Origin: Mycobacterium simiae
GTDB lineage: Bacteria > Actinomycetota > Actinomycetes > Mycobacteriales > Mycobacteriaceae
Direction of reading: 5' to 3'
Length of the DNA: 42,338 nt
Assembly: GCF_008370645.1 (NCBI RefSeq)
Contig: NZ_VTZN01000026.1
Location: forward strand, 1 to 42,338
Part shown: positions 7,957 through 17,802 of the stretch, in pieces
How the letters are laid out: the number at the start of each line of letters is the position of its first letter
Position numbering within the stretch: position 1 is the stretch's first letter
Notes under the pieces: model-generated
The model's database searches: none
Told to the model about the DNA's origin: nothing
The model's input: only the letters and a program-made list of their open reading frames with translations
Position numbers and translations under genes: made by a program

Positions 7957-10900
7957 GTGCCCCTCGACGGTAATGAGCGATCCCGCCGGATCGCTCGCCT
8001 CACAGCCGTCGTCACCGGTATCACCGGACTGCTGCTGTGCGCGTTGGTTCCGCTACTTCCGGTGCAGCAGACGACCGCGACGATCCTATGGCCTCAGGGC
8101 AGCACCCCAGGCGGGAATATCACCCAAATCACCGCCCCCCTGGTATCGGGGGCACCGCGGGCCCTGGACATCTCTATCCCGTGCCCAACCATCGCCACCC
8201 TGCCCGCCAACGGCGGCTTGGTGCTGTCCACCTTGCCGACCGGCGGGGTAGATCCCGGCAAGCACGGCCTCTTCGTCCGCGCCGACAAAGACACAGTCGT
8301 GGTCGCATTCCGAGACACGGTGGCCGCGGTGGCACCCCGCACGGCGATCGCCGAGAGCCGCTGCAGCGTGCTGCACATCTGGGCCGACGCCGGCGGCGCG
8401 CACGCGGATTTCGTCGGGATTCCCGGCGCCGCTGGAACGCTGCCTGCCGAGAAGAAGCCGCAGGTCGGCGGAATCTTCACCGATCTCAAGGTCACCGCTG
8501 TGCCTGGGCTAGTAGCTCGCATCGACATCGATACCCGATTCATCACCAAACCCACCGCGGTCAAGACGATCGCGATGACTCTGGGTGTGCTGGCCGTGCT
8601 GGGCGCCATCCTGGCCCTGACGGTGTTGGATCGCCGCAGTCGCGGCAGCCATACGCTGGTCAATTGGCGCGCCCCCATCGCCTGGCTGTCCCGATACCGC
8701 CCGCGGGCGCGCCGGGTGCGCGCGGGCTTGGCGACCTGGCTTGCCGACGCCGCAGTCATCGCCACGCTGCTGCTTTGGCATATCATCGGCGCCACCTCAT
8801 CCGATGACGGCTACAACCTGACCATCGCCCGGGTCGCCCCCCAGGCCGGCTACGTCGCCAACTACTACCGCTACTTCGGCACGACAGAGGCGCCGTTCGA
8901 CTGGTACCTCGGGGTGCTGGCCAAGCTGGCGTCGATAAGCACCGCCGGCGTGTGGATGCGGCTGCCGGCCACGCTGGCCGGAATCGGCTGCTGGCTGCTT
9001 ATCAGTCGCTTTATGTTGCGGCGCCTGGGGCCGGGTAAGGGCGGCCTGGCGTCCAATCGGGTGGCGGTGTTCACCGCGGGCGCGGTGTTCCTGGCCGCGT
9101 GGCTGCCGTTCAACAATGGCCTGCGGCCCGAACCGTTGATTGCTCTTGGCGTGCTAGTCACCTGGGTGTTGGTGGAACGCTCCATCGCCCAGCGCCGGCT
9201 GGCCCCGGCCGCGGTGGCCATCATCGTCGCGACGCTCACCGCGACACTGGCGCCGCAGGGCTTGATCGCGATCGCCGCATTGTTGACCGGCGCCCGTGCC
9301 ATCGCCCAAACCATCCAGCGGCGGCGGGCCACCGACGGCCTGTTGGCGCCCCTAGCGGTGCTGGTGGCCTCGCTTTCAGTGATCACCGTGGTGGTGTTCC
9401 GGGCTCAGACGCTGGCCACGGTCGCCGAGTCGGCGCGTATCAAGTACAAGGTCGGACCGACGATCGCGTGGTATCAGGACTTCCTGCGCTACTACTTCCT
9501 GACCGTCGAGTCCAATGCCGACGGGTCGATGTCGCGGCGATTCGCCGTGCTGGTGCTGTTGCTGTGCCTGTTCGGCATGCTGTTCGTGCTGTTGCGGCGA
9601 GGCGCTGTGCCGGGTCTGGCCAGCGGACCGGCCTGGCGGCTGATCGGCTCGGCGGCGATCGGACTGCTGTTGCTGACGTTCACGCCCACCAAGTGGGCAA
9701 TACAGTTCGGTGCGTTCGCCGGACTGGCCGGCACGCTCGGTGCGGTCACCGCGTTTACCGTCGCCCGCATCGGCTTGCACAGTCGCCGCAACCTGGCGCT
9801 GTATGTCACCGCGTTGCTGTTCGTGCTGGCCTGGGCCACCTCGGGCATCAACGGCTGGTTTTACGTCGGCAACTACGGCGTCCCCTGGTTTGACATCCAA
9901 CCCGTGATCGCGAGCCGCCCGGTCACGTCGATGTTCCTCGCATTATCTGTCCTGACCGGCCTGCTGGCCGCCTGGTACCACTTCCGCCTGGACTACGCCG
10001 GGCACACCGAGGTCAAGGACAATCGGCGTAATCGCATCCTGGCCTCCACACCGCTGCTGGCGGTCGCGGTGATCATGGTCTTGGGGGAAGTTGGCTCGCT
10101 GGCCAAGGCAGCCGCGTTCCGTTACCCGCTCTACACCACCGCCAAGGCCAACCTGGCCGTACTGAGCTCCGGCCTGTCCAGCTGCGCCATGGCTGATGAC
10201 GTGCTGGCCGAGGCCGATCCCAATGCCGGTATGCTGCAACCTGTTCCGGGCCAGACGTTCGGCCCGGACGGACCGCTCGGCGGGATCAATCCGGTCGGCT
10301 TCAAACCCGAGGGGGTGGGCGAGGACCTGAAGTCCGACCCGGTGATCAGCAAACCCGGCGTGGTCAATTCCGACGCCTCACCCAACAAACCCAATGCCGC
10401 CATCACCGACTCCGCCGGAACCGCCGGCGGCAAAGGCCCGGTCGGGATCAACGGGTCGCATGCCGCGCTGCCGTTCGGGCTGGATCCCGCTCGCACCCCG
10501 GTGATGGGCAGCTACGACGAGAACACCTTGGCCGCCAGGGCCACCTCGGCCTGGTATCAGCTGCCGCCCCGCACCGCCGACCGGCCGCTGGTCGTGATCT
10601 CCGCCGCCGGCGCGATCTGGTCCTACAAGGAGGACGGCGACTTCGTCTACGGGCAGTCCCTGAAACTGCAGTGGGGTGCCACCCGCTCCGACGGCAGCAT
10701 CGTGCCCCTAGGTCAGGTCTTCCCGATCGACCTCGGCCCGCAGCCCGCGTGGCGCAACCTACGGTTCCCGTTGGGCTGGGCACCGCCGGAGGCCAACGTG
10801 GCCCGCATCGTCGCCTACGACCCGAACTTGAGCCCCGAGCAATGGTTCGCGTTCACCCCGCCGCGGGTGCCGGTGCTGGAAACGCTGCAGCAGCTGATCG

Positions 10901-11271
10901 GCTCGCAGACCCCGGTGTTGATGGACATCGCGACCGCGGCCAACTTCCCCTGCCAGCGGCCGTTCTCCGAGCACCTCGGCGTCGCCGAACTTCCCGAATA
11001 TCGCATCATGCCCGACCACAAGCAGACGGCGGTGTCGTCGAACCTGTGGCAGTCCAGCTCTGCCGGCGGGCCGTTCCTGTTCACCCAGGCGTTGCTGCGG
11101 ACCTCGACGATCTCGACGTACTTGCGCGGCGACTGGTATCGCGACTGGGGAGCGGTGGAGCAGTACTTCCGGCTGGTGCCGGCCGATCAGGCGCCGAATG
11201 CCGTTGTGCGACAAGGTGTGATCACGGTACCCGGCTGGAGCCGGCAAGGACCGATTCGGGCCCTCCCATGA
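7957..11271 (+). CDS. embA: Arabinosyltransferase EmbA
   Basis: EmbA is a GT53 arabinosyltransferase that works with EmbB to form the branched non-reducing ends of arabinogalactan arabinan. The GTG at 7957 gives 1104 residues beginning with the family start (DGNERS then a membrane helix). An open extension to 7861 contains the promoter region and is not supported. The GT-C acidic pair is Asp283-Asp284 in SDDGYNL. A polytopic core is followed by the extracytoplasmic C-terminal domain ([19 protein letters not shown]). The stop overlaps the embB start by 4 nt (ATGA), so embA and embB are translationally coupled. It is preceded by its own short promoter rather than by embC. Confidence 0.97.
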   Translation: MPLDGNERSRRIARLTAVVTGITGLLLCALVPLLPVQQTTATILWPQGSTPGGNITQITAPLVSGAPRALDISIPCPTIATLPANGGLVLSTLPTGGVDPGKHGLFVRADKDTVVVAFRDTVAAVAPRTAIAESRCSVLHIWADAGGAHADFVGIPGAAGTLPAEKKPQVGGIFTDLKVTAVPGLVARIDIDTRFITKPTAVKTIAMTLGVLAVLGAILALTVLDRRSRGSHTLVNWRAPIAWLSRYRPRARRVRAGLATWLADAAVIATLLLWHIIGATSSDDGYNLTIARVAPQAGYVANYYRYFGTTEAPFDWYLGVLAKLASISTAGVWMRLPATLAGIGCWLLISRFMLRRLGPGKGGLASNRVAVFTAGAVFLAAWLPFNNGLRPEPLIALGVLVTWVLVERSIAQRRLAPAAVAIIVATLTATLAPQGLIAIAALLTGARAIAQTIQRRRATDGLLAPLAVLVASLSVITVVVFRAQTLATVAESARIKYKVGPTIAWYQDFLRYYFLTVESNADGSMSRRFAVLVLLLCLFGMLFVLLRRGAVPGLASGPAWRLIGSAAIGLLLLTFTPTKWAIQFGAFAGLAGTLGAVTAFTVARIGLHSRRNLALYVTALLFVLAWATSGINGWFYVGNYGVPWFDIQPVIASRPVTSMFLALSVLTGLLAAWYHFRLDYAGHTEVKDNRRNRILASTPLLAVAVIMVLGEVGSLAKAAAFRYPLYTTAKANLAVLSSGLSSCAMADDVLAEADPNAGMLQPVPGQTFGPDGPLGGINPVGFKPEGVGEDLKSDPVISKPGVVNSDASPNKPNAAITDSAGTAGGKGPVGINGSHAALPFGLDPARTPVMGSYDENTLAARATSAWYQLPPRTADRPLVVISAAGAIWSYKEDGDFVYGQSLKLQWGATRSDGSIVPLGQVFPIDLGPQPAWRNLRFPLGWAPPEANVARIVAYDPNLSPEQWFAFTPPRVPVLETLQQLIGSQTPVLMDIATAANFPCQRPFSEHLGVAELPEYRIMPDHKQTAVSSNLWQSSSAGGPFLFTQALLRTSTISTYLRGDWYRDWGAVEQYFRLVPADQAPNAVVRQGVITVPGWSRQGPIRALP

Positions 11272-14200
11272 GCATGACCGAAGCGTGCCGTGACATTCGG
11301 GTGACGCGCTGGGTCGCGATCGTCGCTGGCTTGATCGGCTTCGTGTTGTCCGTCGCCACGCCGCTGTTGCCCGTCGTGCAGACCACCGCGATGCTCAGCT
11401 GGCCACAGCAAGGCCGTCTTAATAGCGTGACCGCGCCGTTGATTTCGCTGACGCCGGTCGACGTGACGGCTTCGGTGCCTTGCGATGTGGTGCGCGGCAT
11501 GCCGCCGGCGGGTGGGGTGGTGCTGGGCACCGCACCCAAGCAAGGTAAGGACGCCAACCTGCAGGCGTTGTTCGTTGTGGTCAGCAGCCAGCGTGTCGAC
11601 GTCACCGACCGCAATGTCGTGATCCTTAGCGTCGCGCGTGACCTGGTGGTCGGCGGCGCAAATGCGCCGGGGTGTTCAAGCATCGAGGTCACCTCGACGC
11701 ACGCCGGCACGTTCGCCACCTTCGTTGGGCTCAAGGACCCCGCGGGACAGCCGTTGCGGGGCGGCTTTCCCGACCCGAACCTGCGCCCGCAGATCGTCGG
11801 GGTGTTCACCGACCTGACCGGTCCAGCGCCGCCCGGATTGCGGCTGTCGGCGACCATCGACACCCGGTTCTCCACCACCCCCACGACCCTGAAGCTGTTG
11901 GCGGTCCTCGGCGCTATTGTGGCCACCGTCGTCGCGCTGATCGCGCTGTGGCGCCTCGACCAGCTGGACGGGCGGGGCTCAATTGCCCGCCTCCTGCTCA
12001 GGCCGTTCCGGCCTGCATCGTCACCGGGCGGCATGCGTCGGTGGATTCCACAGAATTGGCGCACCTTCACGCTGGTCGACGCCGTGGTGATCTTCGCGTT
12101 CCTGCTCTGGCACGTCATCGGAGCCAACTCCTCCGATGACGGCTATATCCTGGGTATGGCCCGCGTCGCCGACCACGCCGGCTACATGTCCAACTACTTT
12201 CGCTGGTTCGGCAGCCCGGAAGACCCGTTCGGCTGGTACTACAACTTGCTGGCGCTGATGACCCATGTCAGCGACGCCAGCATCTGGATGCGGCTGCCGG
12301 ATTTGTTCGCCGGGCTGGTGTGCTGGGTGCTGCTCTCGCGTGAGGTGCTGCCGCGGCTGGGGCCGGCGGTGGCGGCCAGCAAGCCCGCCAATTGGGCCGC
12401 TGCCATGGTGCTGCTGACCGCGTGGATGCCGTTTAACAACGGCCTGCGGCCCGAGGGCATCATCGCGCTGGGTTCGCTGGTCACCTACGTGCTGATCGAG
12501 CGGTCGATGCGATACAGCCGGCTCACGCCCGCGGCGTTGGCGATTATCGCCGCTGCCTTCACGCTGGGTGTGCAGCCCACCGGTCTGATCGCGGTGGCCG
12601 CACTGGTGGCCGGTGGCCGTCCGATCCTGCGGATCCTGGCAAAGCGCCGGCGCCTGGTGGGCACCTTGCCGTTGCTGGCCCCGATGCTGGCCGCCGGCAC
12701 CATCATCTTGACCGTGGTGTTCGCCGACCAGACGCTATCGACGGTATTGGAAGCCACCCGGGTGCGCGGCAAGATCGGCCCCAGCCAGGCCTGGTACACC
12801 GAAAACCTGCGCTACTACTATCTGATCCTGCCCACCGTCGACGGATCACTATCACGCCGGTTCGGCTTCCTGATCACCGCGCTGTGTCTGTTCACCGCGG
12901 TGTTTATCATGTTGCGGCGCAAGCGAATTCCCGGTGTAGCGCGGGGGCCGGCGTGGCGACTCATGGGCGTCATCTTCGCCACCATGTTCTTTTTGATGTT
13001 CACCCCCACCAAGTGGGTGCACCACTTCGGGTTGTTCGCCGCGGTAGGGGCGGCGATGGCGGCACTGACGACGGTGTTGGTATCCCCATCGGTGCTGCGC
13101 TGGTTACGCAACCGGATGGCCTTCCTGGCGGCGGTGCTGTTCATGCTGGCGCTGTGCTGGGCGACGACCAACGGCTGGTGGTATGTCTCCAGCTACGGCG
13201 TGCCGTTCAACAGCGCGATGCCCAAGATCGATGGAATCACGGTCAGCACAATCTTTTTCGCCCTCTTCGCGGTTGCCCTGCTGTATGCGGCCTGGTTGCA
13301 TTTCGCGCCCCGGGGCAGCGGTGAGGGGCGCGTGACGCGCGCTGTGACCAGCGCGCCGGTCCCGCTGGCGGCCGGCTTCATGGCTTTGGTGTTCGTCGCG
13401 TCGATGGTCGCCGGCATCGTGCGGCAGTACCCCACCTACTCCAACGGCTGGTCCAACCTGCGGGCGTTTGTCGGTGGCTGTGGGCTGGCCGACGACGTGG
13501 TGGTCGAGCCGGATCCCAACGCAGGCTTCATGACCCCGCTGCCCGGCGATTACGGCCCGCTGGGCCCGCTGGGCGGGACCAACCCGACGGGCTTCACCCC
13601 CAACGGCGTGCCGGAGCACACCGTCGCGGAGGCGATCGTGATGAAGCCCAACCAGCCCGGCACCGACTACGACTGGGATGCGCCGACCAAGCTCCGGTCC
13701 CCCGGCATCAACGGGTCCACCGTCCCATTGCCCTATCAGCTGGACCCGAGTCGCGTTCCGCTGGCCGGCACCTACACCACCGGCGCTCAACAGCAGAGCC
13801 GACTCGCGTCGGCGTGGTATCTGCTGCCCAAGCCCGACGCCGGACATCCGCTGGTGGTCGTGACCGCCGCCGGAAAAATCTCTGGGCACAGCGTCTTGCA
13901 CGGCTACACCCCGGGTCAGACCGTGGTGCTGGAGTACGCCCGGCCCGGGTCGGGCGCGCTGGCCCCCGCTGGCCGGCTGATACCCGATGATCTCTACGGC
14001 GAACAGCCCAAGGCGTGGCGGAATCTGCGCTTTGCCCGCAACCAGATACCCGCAGACGCCGTCGCCGTCCGGGTGGTGGCCGAGGACCTGTCGCTGACGC
14101 CGGAGGACTGGATCGCGGTGACCCCGCCGCGGGTGCCGGAGCTGCGCTCGTTGCAGGAGTACGTCGGCTCCACCCAACCGGTGCTGCTGGACTGGGCGGT

Positions 14201-14528
14201 CGGGCTGGCGTTCCCCTGCCAGCAGCCGATGCTGCACGTCAACGGTGTCACCGAGATCCCCAAGTTCCGCATCACCCCGGACTACAACGCCAAGAAGCTG
14301 GACACCGACACCTGGGAAGACGGCGTCAACGGCGGCCTGCTCGGCATCACCGACCTGCTGCTGCGGGCCCATGTGATGGCGACCTACCTGTCCCGCGACT
14401 GGGCCCGCGACTGGGGGTCGTTACGCAAGTTCGACACCTTGGTAGCTGCTTCCCCCGCTCAACTCGATTTAGGTACCGCGACCCGCAGCGGGTTGTGGTC
14501 GCCCGGGAAGATACGCATCGGCCCTTAG
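11268..14528 (+). CDS. embB: Arabinosyltransferase EmbB, ethambutol target
   Basis: EmbB is the GT53 partner of EmbA in arabinan branching and the main ethambutol target. The ATG at 11268 overlaps the embA stop and gives 1086 residues, with a shorter N-terminus than the 1098-residue M. tuberculosis protein. Catalytic Asp290-Asp291 lie in [14 protein letters not shown]. Met297 in that motif corresponds to M. tuberculosis Met306, the commonest ethambutol-resistance site, and is the susceptible residue; the preceding ILG is also wild type. The C-terminal carbohydrate-binding region is complete and ends [17 protein letters not shown] second ATG at 11274 is an alternative start. Confidence 0.97.
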   Translation: MSMTEACRDIRVTRWVAIVAGLIGFVLSVATPLLPVVQTTAMLSWPQQGRLNSVTAPLISLTPVDVTASVPCDVVRGMPPAGGVVLGTAPKQGKDANLQALFVVVSSQRVDVTDRNVVILSVARDLVVGGANAPGCSSIEVTSTHAGTFATFVGLKDPAGQPLRGGFPDPNLRPQIVGVFTDLTGPAPPGLRLSATIDTRFSTTPTTLKLLAVLGAIVATVVALIALWRLDQLDGRGSIARLLLRPFRPASSPGGMRRWIPQNWRTFTLVDAVVIFAFLLWHVIGANSSDDGYILGMARVADHAGYMSNYFRWFGSPEDPFGWYYNLLALMTHVSDASIWMRLPDLFAGLVCWVLLSREVLPRLGPAVAASKPANWAAAMVLLTAWMPFNNGLRPEGIIALGSLVTYVLIERSMRYSRLTPAALAIIAAAFTLGVQPTGLIAVAALVAGGRPILRILAKRRRLVGTLPLLAPMLAAGTIILTVVFADQTLSTVLEATRVRGKIGPSQAWYTENLRYYYLILPTVDGSLSRRFGFLITALCLFTAVFIMLRRKRIPGVARGPAWRLMGVIFATMFFLMFTPTKWVHHFGLFAAVGAAMAALTTVLVSPSVLRWLRNRMAFLAAVLFMLALCWATTNGWWYVSSYGVPFNSAMPKIDGITVSTIFFALFAVALLYAAWLHFAPRGSGEGRVTRAVTSAPVPLAAGFMALVFVASMVAGIVRQYPTYSNGWSNLRAFVGGCGLADDVVVEPDPNAGFMTPLPGDYGPLGPLGGTNPTGFTPNGVPEHTVAEAIVMKPNQPGTDYDWDAPTKLRSPGINGSTVPLPYQLDPSRVPLAGTYTTGAQQQSRLASAWYLLPKPDAGHPLVVVTAAGKISGHSVLHGYTPGQTVVLEYARPGSGALAPAGRLIPDDLYGEQPKAWRNLRFARNQIPADAVAVRVVAEDLSLTPEDWIAVTPPRVPELRSLQEYVGSTQPVLLDWAVGLAFPCQQPMLHVNGVTEIPKFRITPDYNAKKLDTDTWEDGVNGGLLGITDLLLRAHVMATYLSRDWARDWGSLRKFDTLVAASPAQLDLGTATRSGLWSPGKIRIGP

Positions 14529-14548
14529 TCTTAGTCTTGGTCTTTGTC
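14525..14548 (+). repeat. Four imperfect hexamer repeats over the embB stop
   Basis: TTAGTC, TTAGTC, TTGGTC and TTTGTC follow one another; the embB TAG lies in the first. This is a short low-complexity tract in the 44-nt gap between convergent embB and the arylsulfotransferase-like gene. Confidence 0.6.
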
Positions 14549-14572
14549 CTAGCGCGGGCTCTTGGCCCAGCT

Positions 14573-16030
14573 TCACCGCGTGATCGGCACGCTTCGCCCG
14601 ATCACGCTGCCGTCGGCCGCTAGCGCCTCGGCTTGAAAGTAACCATCTGCGTGTTTTTCGGTCAGCGGAATCGCGGTGTCGTAGCCGGCCCAGTCGACGG
14701 TGGCTAGCGGCGTCATGGTGTCACTTTCCGGGCCGTGCAGCAATCGCCAACGACTCACCCTGGTGGCGCCGTTCCACACGGCATGCGCAGTGTTGCCGGC
14801 GAAGGTCACTTGCGGTGGTTCGACGGGATCGCCGGTCCACTCGTCAAGAAACGCGCGATAGGTGCCGCCGGGCAGGGTGGCGTCAAAGACCATGTGGCCG
14901 CCGGCGGTGAACTCGGCGATGTGCTCGCCGGTGCCCCAGCCGGAGAAGGTGTTGCCGCCCGGTAGCTGTTGCAGGTTGCCCATCGCCCCCACGCTGAGGT
15001 CACCTGGATGTGCCTGCGACCGGAGCAATGTCGCTCGCCGGGCGTTGGTGTCCAGGTGGACCCACTTCAGACGACTCGGCGCGGAAGCTCCGCCTTGTTC
15101 TGGATGATTGCTTTCGAAATGGTTGTCAAACAGCGTGAGCGTGTTGGAGTCCGGCATCTCGGCGTCATGCTGGTAGCCGAACTCGACTCCGTCAGCCATG
15201 GCGAAACTGGAATGCCTACCGCCGAGTCGCCAGTTAATGGCACCAGTTCGGCAATCGACGTTGAAGACCGTGGAAAGCGCCCGCATGCTGATCACCAGGT
15301 TGCCCGCGGGGTCCAGCGCGATGGAATTCATGTGGTACACGTCCAGTACTTGGCCGGCGGTGTACTTTGCCGGTGAGTCGCCGATCGGCACCTGAGCAAG
15401 CGCGTCCCACTGGAAGAGCGTGTCTTTCGAGGCCACGTCGACCACCGACGCAACGCAGTTGTAGATCTTTCCGTCTCGGGGTCCGCCGTTGGCGGTCAGG
15501 TCGGCCTTGACCTCCGCGTAGGACGTGATCAGGGCGCGACCATCCGAGGTGAGCCGGAATTCGTGCATGTCCGACGACAGCTCGCCGCCGGGTGTGAGAG
15601 TGCTGATCAGGTTGTAATGCTCATCGACGATATAGCTGGCGCCGAGTCCGTGGCCCCATTGTTTGCGGCCCTGCCACCAGGTGAGCACGCGCTTTCCCTG
15701 ATAGTGCTGGACGCGGAGGTTGCCGGCGGTCTGCCCGGCCGGCAACTCGCGCTGCCACACCACGTTTCCTGCTTTGTCGGCGATGACCAGGACGCATGGA
15801 CGCGACTCGGGTCCCAGATGGGCCGCCGCGGTCCCGGACACAAAGAACACGTAACCGGGTGCGCCGCCTTTGTTGACGTTGATGGAATATCCCAGCGACT
15901 GCGGCGAGACAACCGCGGCCGACGGCGGCGTGGTCGCTGTCTTCCGGTCAGGTTTGCCGCACGCGACCGCATTGCCGAGGAGAACGGCTCCCGCCGCCGC
16001 TGCACCGAGTTGTCGCCGCGAGATTGGCAC
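14573..16030 (-). CDS. Tat-exported arylsulfotransferase-family protein
   Basis: A 485-residue secreted protein related to arylsulfotransferases (ASST family, beta-propeller enzymes that move sulfate between phenols). The GTG at 16030 was chosen because GAGGTGAT, an eight-base match to the 16S anti-Shine-Dalgarno, lies 7 nt upstream; the GTG at 16042 adds four residues. The N-terminus has a twin-arginine signal (SRRQLG, Ala-rich h-region) ending NAVACG, a possible lipobox. Propeller segments include DMHEFRLTSDGRALITSY, VDCRTGAINWRLGG and GWGTGEHIAEF. Conserved His residues occur in DMHEF, YHMNS and YQHDA, but I cannot say which are catalytic. It is convergent with embB. Sulfotransferase activity is family inference. 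Confidence 0.75.
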   Translation of the reverse strand: MPISRRQLGAAAAGAVLLGNAVACGKPDRKTATTPPSAAVVSPQSLGYSINVNKGGAPGYVFFVSGTAAAHLGPESRPCVLVIADKAGNVVWQRELPAGQTAGNLRVQHYQGKRVLTWWQGRKQWGHGLGASYIVDEHYNLISTLTPGGELSSDMHEFRLTSDGRALITSYAEVKADLTANGGPRDGKIYNCVASVVDVASKDTLFQWDALAQVPIGDSPAKYTAGQVLDVYHMNSIALDPAGNLVISMRALSTVFNVDCRTGAINWRLGGRHSSFAMADGVEFGYQHDAEMPDSNTLTLFDNHFESNHPEQGGASAPSRLKWVHLDTNARRATLLRSQAHPGDLSVGAMGNLQQLPGGNTFSGWGTGEHIAEFTAGGHMVFDATLPGGTYRAFLDEWTGDPVEPPQVTFAGNTAHAVWNGATRVSRWRLLHGPESDTMTPLATVDWAGYDTAIPLTEKHADGYFQAEALAADGSVIGRSVPITR

Positions 16031-16383
16031 GTCGGATATCACCTCACTGGCTACCAGCTGCGCTTCATACGGTCAATCAGGGTGATTTTTGCAGCCAGCC
16101 GGCACCGGCGGAGGCGCATTCTTGCAGGCTCATAGTGGAGAGACAAAGATCACACAAGCAAGCATGCGTTGCATCGAGCTTGGGCACGCGCCGCTGCCGA
16201 CAGTGATCCAAAAGTTGGCGATCGCGCGAAACCGCTTTGCCAGCGATTGCACAGCATAGGGGAGGAGAGCTAACGTCTGTCGTCGATATCTGCATCGATC
16301 GGGGCAATGTAGCCGCGGCGGCCAAGCCGACATGACTTCGACGGTCGATGCGAAAGCGAACGTTTTTCACGGAGGTTGCGCGC
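16031..16383. other. Divergent non-coding region
   Basis: Upstream of both the arylsulfotransferase-like gene (minus) and the B12-binding gene (plus), so promoters for both should lie here. I see no strong promoter pair, hairpin or RNA gene. A strong ribosome-binding site (GGAGG, 16371-16375) marks its right end. A B12 riboswitch would be logical in front of a cobalamin enzyme, but no B12-box-like sequence was recognised. Confidence 0.5.
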
Positions 16384-16443
16384 GTGCCGATTCATGTTCA
16401 TAACGAACAATTCTCCGACACTCGGGCACCCATCCCTGCATGA
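16384..16443 (+). CDS. 19-residue ORF coupled to the B12-binding gene
   Basis: GTG at 16384 begins a 19-codon frame (MPIHVHNEQFSDTRAPIPA). It has the best ribosome-binding site in the area, GGAGG at 16371-16375 with 8-nt spacing. Its TGA overlaps the ATG of the next gene (ATGA, 16440-16443), the classic translational-coupling layout. It could be a leader peptide or a coupling device that loads ribosomes onto the downstream gene, or the remnant of a longer N-terminus separated by a frameshift. No regulatory codon run (for example several identical amino acids) is seen. Confidence 0.5.
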   Translation: MPIHVHNEQFSDTRAPIPA

Positions 16444-16952
16444 CCGGTAACAACCTTATGGCAGGGGCTTTCCAGTGCGTCTTGAGTACGGTCGAATCGG
16501 ACGCACACATGTGGAACCTCGTGTACTTACAGAAGTTATTGGAGGAGCACGGTGCGAGCGTGCGCAACCTTGGCTGCTGCACTCCGGTGGCCGGCGTCGT
16601 GGAAGCCGTCATCACCGAACCAACAGATCTGCTGGTGGTCTCGAGCATCAACGGTCATGGATTTCACGGGGCGAAGCATTTGATGGGAGCGCTCCGCGAG
16701 TGGGGAATCGCGGTCCCCAGCGTTATCGGCGGCAAGCTTACGACGGCCGTAGCCGACAACTTTGCGGTACGTGAACAACTTCTCCGCGAGGGCTTCACCG
16801 ACGTTTTTCTCGGCGCCGATGCAATCCTGCGATTTGTTGAATTCATTTCAGCGGGAAAGAACTTTGGATTCGGGTTGTGGGACGCCGAGAGCCGTACCGC
16901 TGGCGAGCGCGTGGTGACGTCGATCCGACCTACCACATTCGCCGACGTTTAG
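16440..16952 (+). CDS. Cobalamin-binding protein, glutamate mutase S-subunit-like
   Basis: A 170-residue B12-binding (Rossmann-like) protein related to the small subunit of glutamate (methylaspartate) mutase. The base-off/His-on motif appears as SDAHMWN with His23 as the expected lower cobalt ligand. The usual Gly of DxHxxG is Asn here. The following signature pieces are VVSSINGHG (residues about 64-72) and the glycine pair in VIGGK (about 94-98). About 30 C-terminal residues extend beyond the normal 137-residue subunit. The ATG overlaps the stop of a 19-codon ORF. A membrane-protein gene follows after 9 nt, and the matching E-subunit-like gene lies just beyond on the opposite strand. Confidence 0.8.
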   Translation: MTGNNLMAGAFQCVLSTVESDAHMWNLVYLQKLLEEHGASVRNLGCCTPVAGVVEAVITEPTDLLVVSSINGHGFHGAKHLMGALREWGIAVPSVIGGKLTTAVADNFAVREQLLREGFTDVFLGADAILRFVEFISAGKNFGFGLWDAESRTAGERVVTSIRPTTFADV

Positions 16953-16961
16953 CACGTTCGC

Positions 16962-17795
16962 ATGACTGTCGGTGAATCGTCCTTGGCGCCACGGACCCTG
17001 CCGCGGCGGACGTCAGGGACCCGTTACGTACGGTCGACACATCGCCAAGCGCAGCGCATCCAGGGTGCCGCTGGGGCCAAAGTGAGCGGTGCACGGGCAG
17101 CCGGACATTTCCGCCTCTCATCCACAACCTCGTCGATATGGTTCGTGGCAGCAACATTTTCCGCGACCATGCTGCTGCTCGCGACGTCGTGCATTACCCA
17201 GATTCAGCAATACGAGCGCAGCGTTAGCGGTGTCATTCCCGCGTTCGCTGCGACCGGGATCGTGTTTGCCTCGCTGCAGTTATCCCTCACCCGCGACTCC
17301 CATATCGGCAAAGCCGCGGCGTCCGCTTACGCCATATCGCCAAGCCACCGCTGGGCCAGCAAGTATCCGATCATCGTCAACATCACGATGATCGGCACTA
17401 ATACCCTGATGCTGTTCGCGCAAATTGGTCATGGTGTCACCGTCAACCAGCCCACCACCTATGCGGCCCTGGCGGCATGGATTTCGGCATTTGCGGTGGT
17501 GCGCCTGAAGATGGGCGGCTTCAGAAGCCCGCGGGCACGGCTGTACAGCAGTTTGGGCATCAGGATGATTCCGCAGCTAATGCAGGGTATTTCCTTCGCT
17601 GTCGTAGGGGCACAGGGATTCAGCGTCGTGAGTCTTGGGCTGCTTCTTACACAGGTGTTCATGAAACTACTGCTCAGTTATCCGGCGCGTCGCGACGACG
17701 CCTTCGCACGCGCTGCATACCTAGTCGCCGCATGGGATTTCGCCGCGATTGTCTATATTGCGGCATGCTGGACTTTAGGTTGCACGACAGCGTGA
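16962..17795 (+). CDS. Polytopic membrane protein of unknown function
   Basis: A 277-residue protein that I do not recognise. The first 55 residues are Arg-rich and probably cytoplasmic. Hydrophobic segments lie near residues 57-77, 90-110, 135-157, 163-183, 203-240 (possibly two helices) and 252-272, so six or seven helices. No transporter, kinase or peptidase motif is visible. It starts 9 nt after the B12-binding gene and is almost certainly in the same transcript. Its stop is 7 nt from the end of the convergent mutase E-like gene. The setting suggests a role tied to the mutase, such as transport of substrate or product, but this is inference. A downstream GTG at 17082 is an alternative start. 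Confidence 0.7.
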   Translation: MTVGESSLAPRTLPRRTSGTRYVRSTHRQAQRIQGAAGAKVSGARAAGHFRLSSTTSSIWFVAATFSATMLLLATSCITQIQQYERSVSGVIPAFAATGIVFASLQLSLTRDSHIGKAAASAYAISPSHRWASKYPIIVNITMIGTNTLMLFAQIGHGVTVNQPTTYAALAAWISAFAVVRLKMGGFRSPRARLYSSLGIRMIPQLMQGISFAVVGAQGFSVVSLGLLLTQVFMKLLLSYPARRDDAFARAAYLVAAWDFAAIVYIAACWTLGCTTA

Positions 17796-17802
17796 GCGTG
17801 AG

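Noticed and set aside
16043..16383. Possible cobalamin riboswitch before the B12-binding gene
   Set aside because: No recognisable B12-box or long paired structure could be seen by eye; a covariance-model search would decide.
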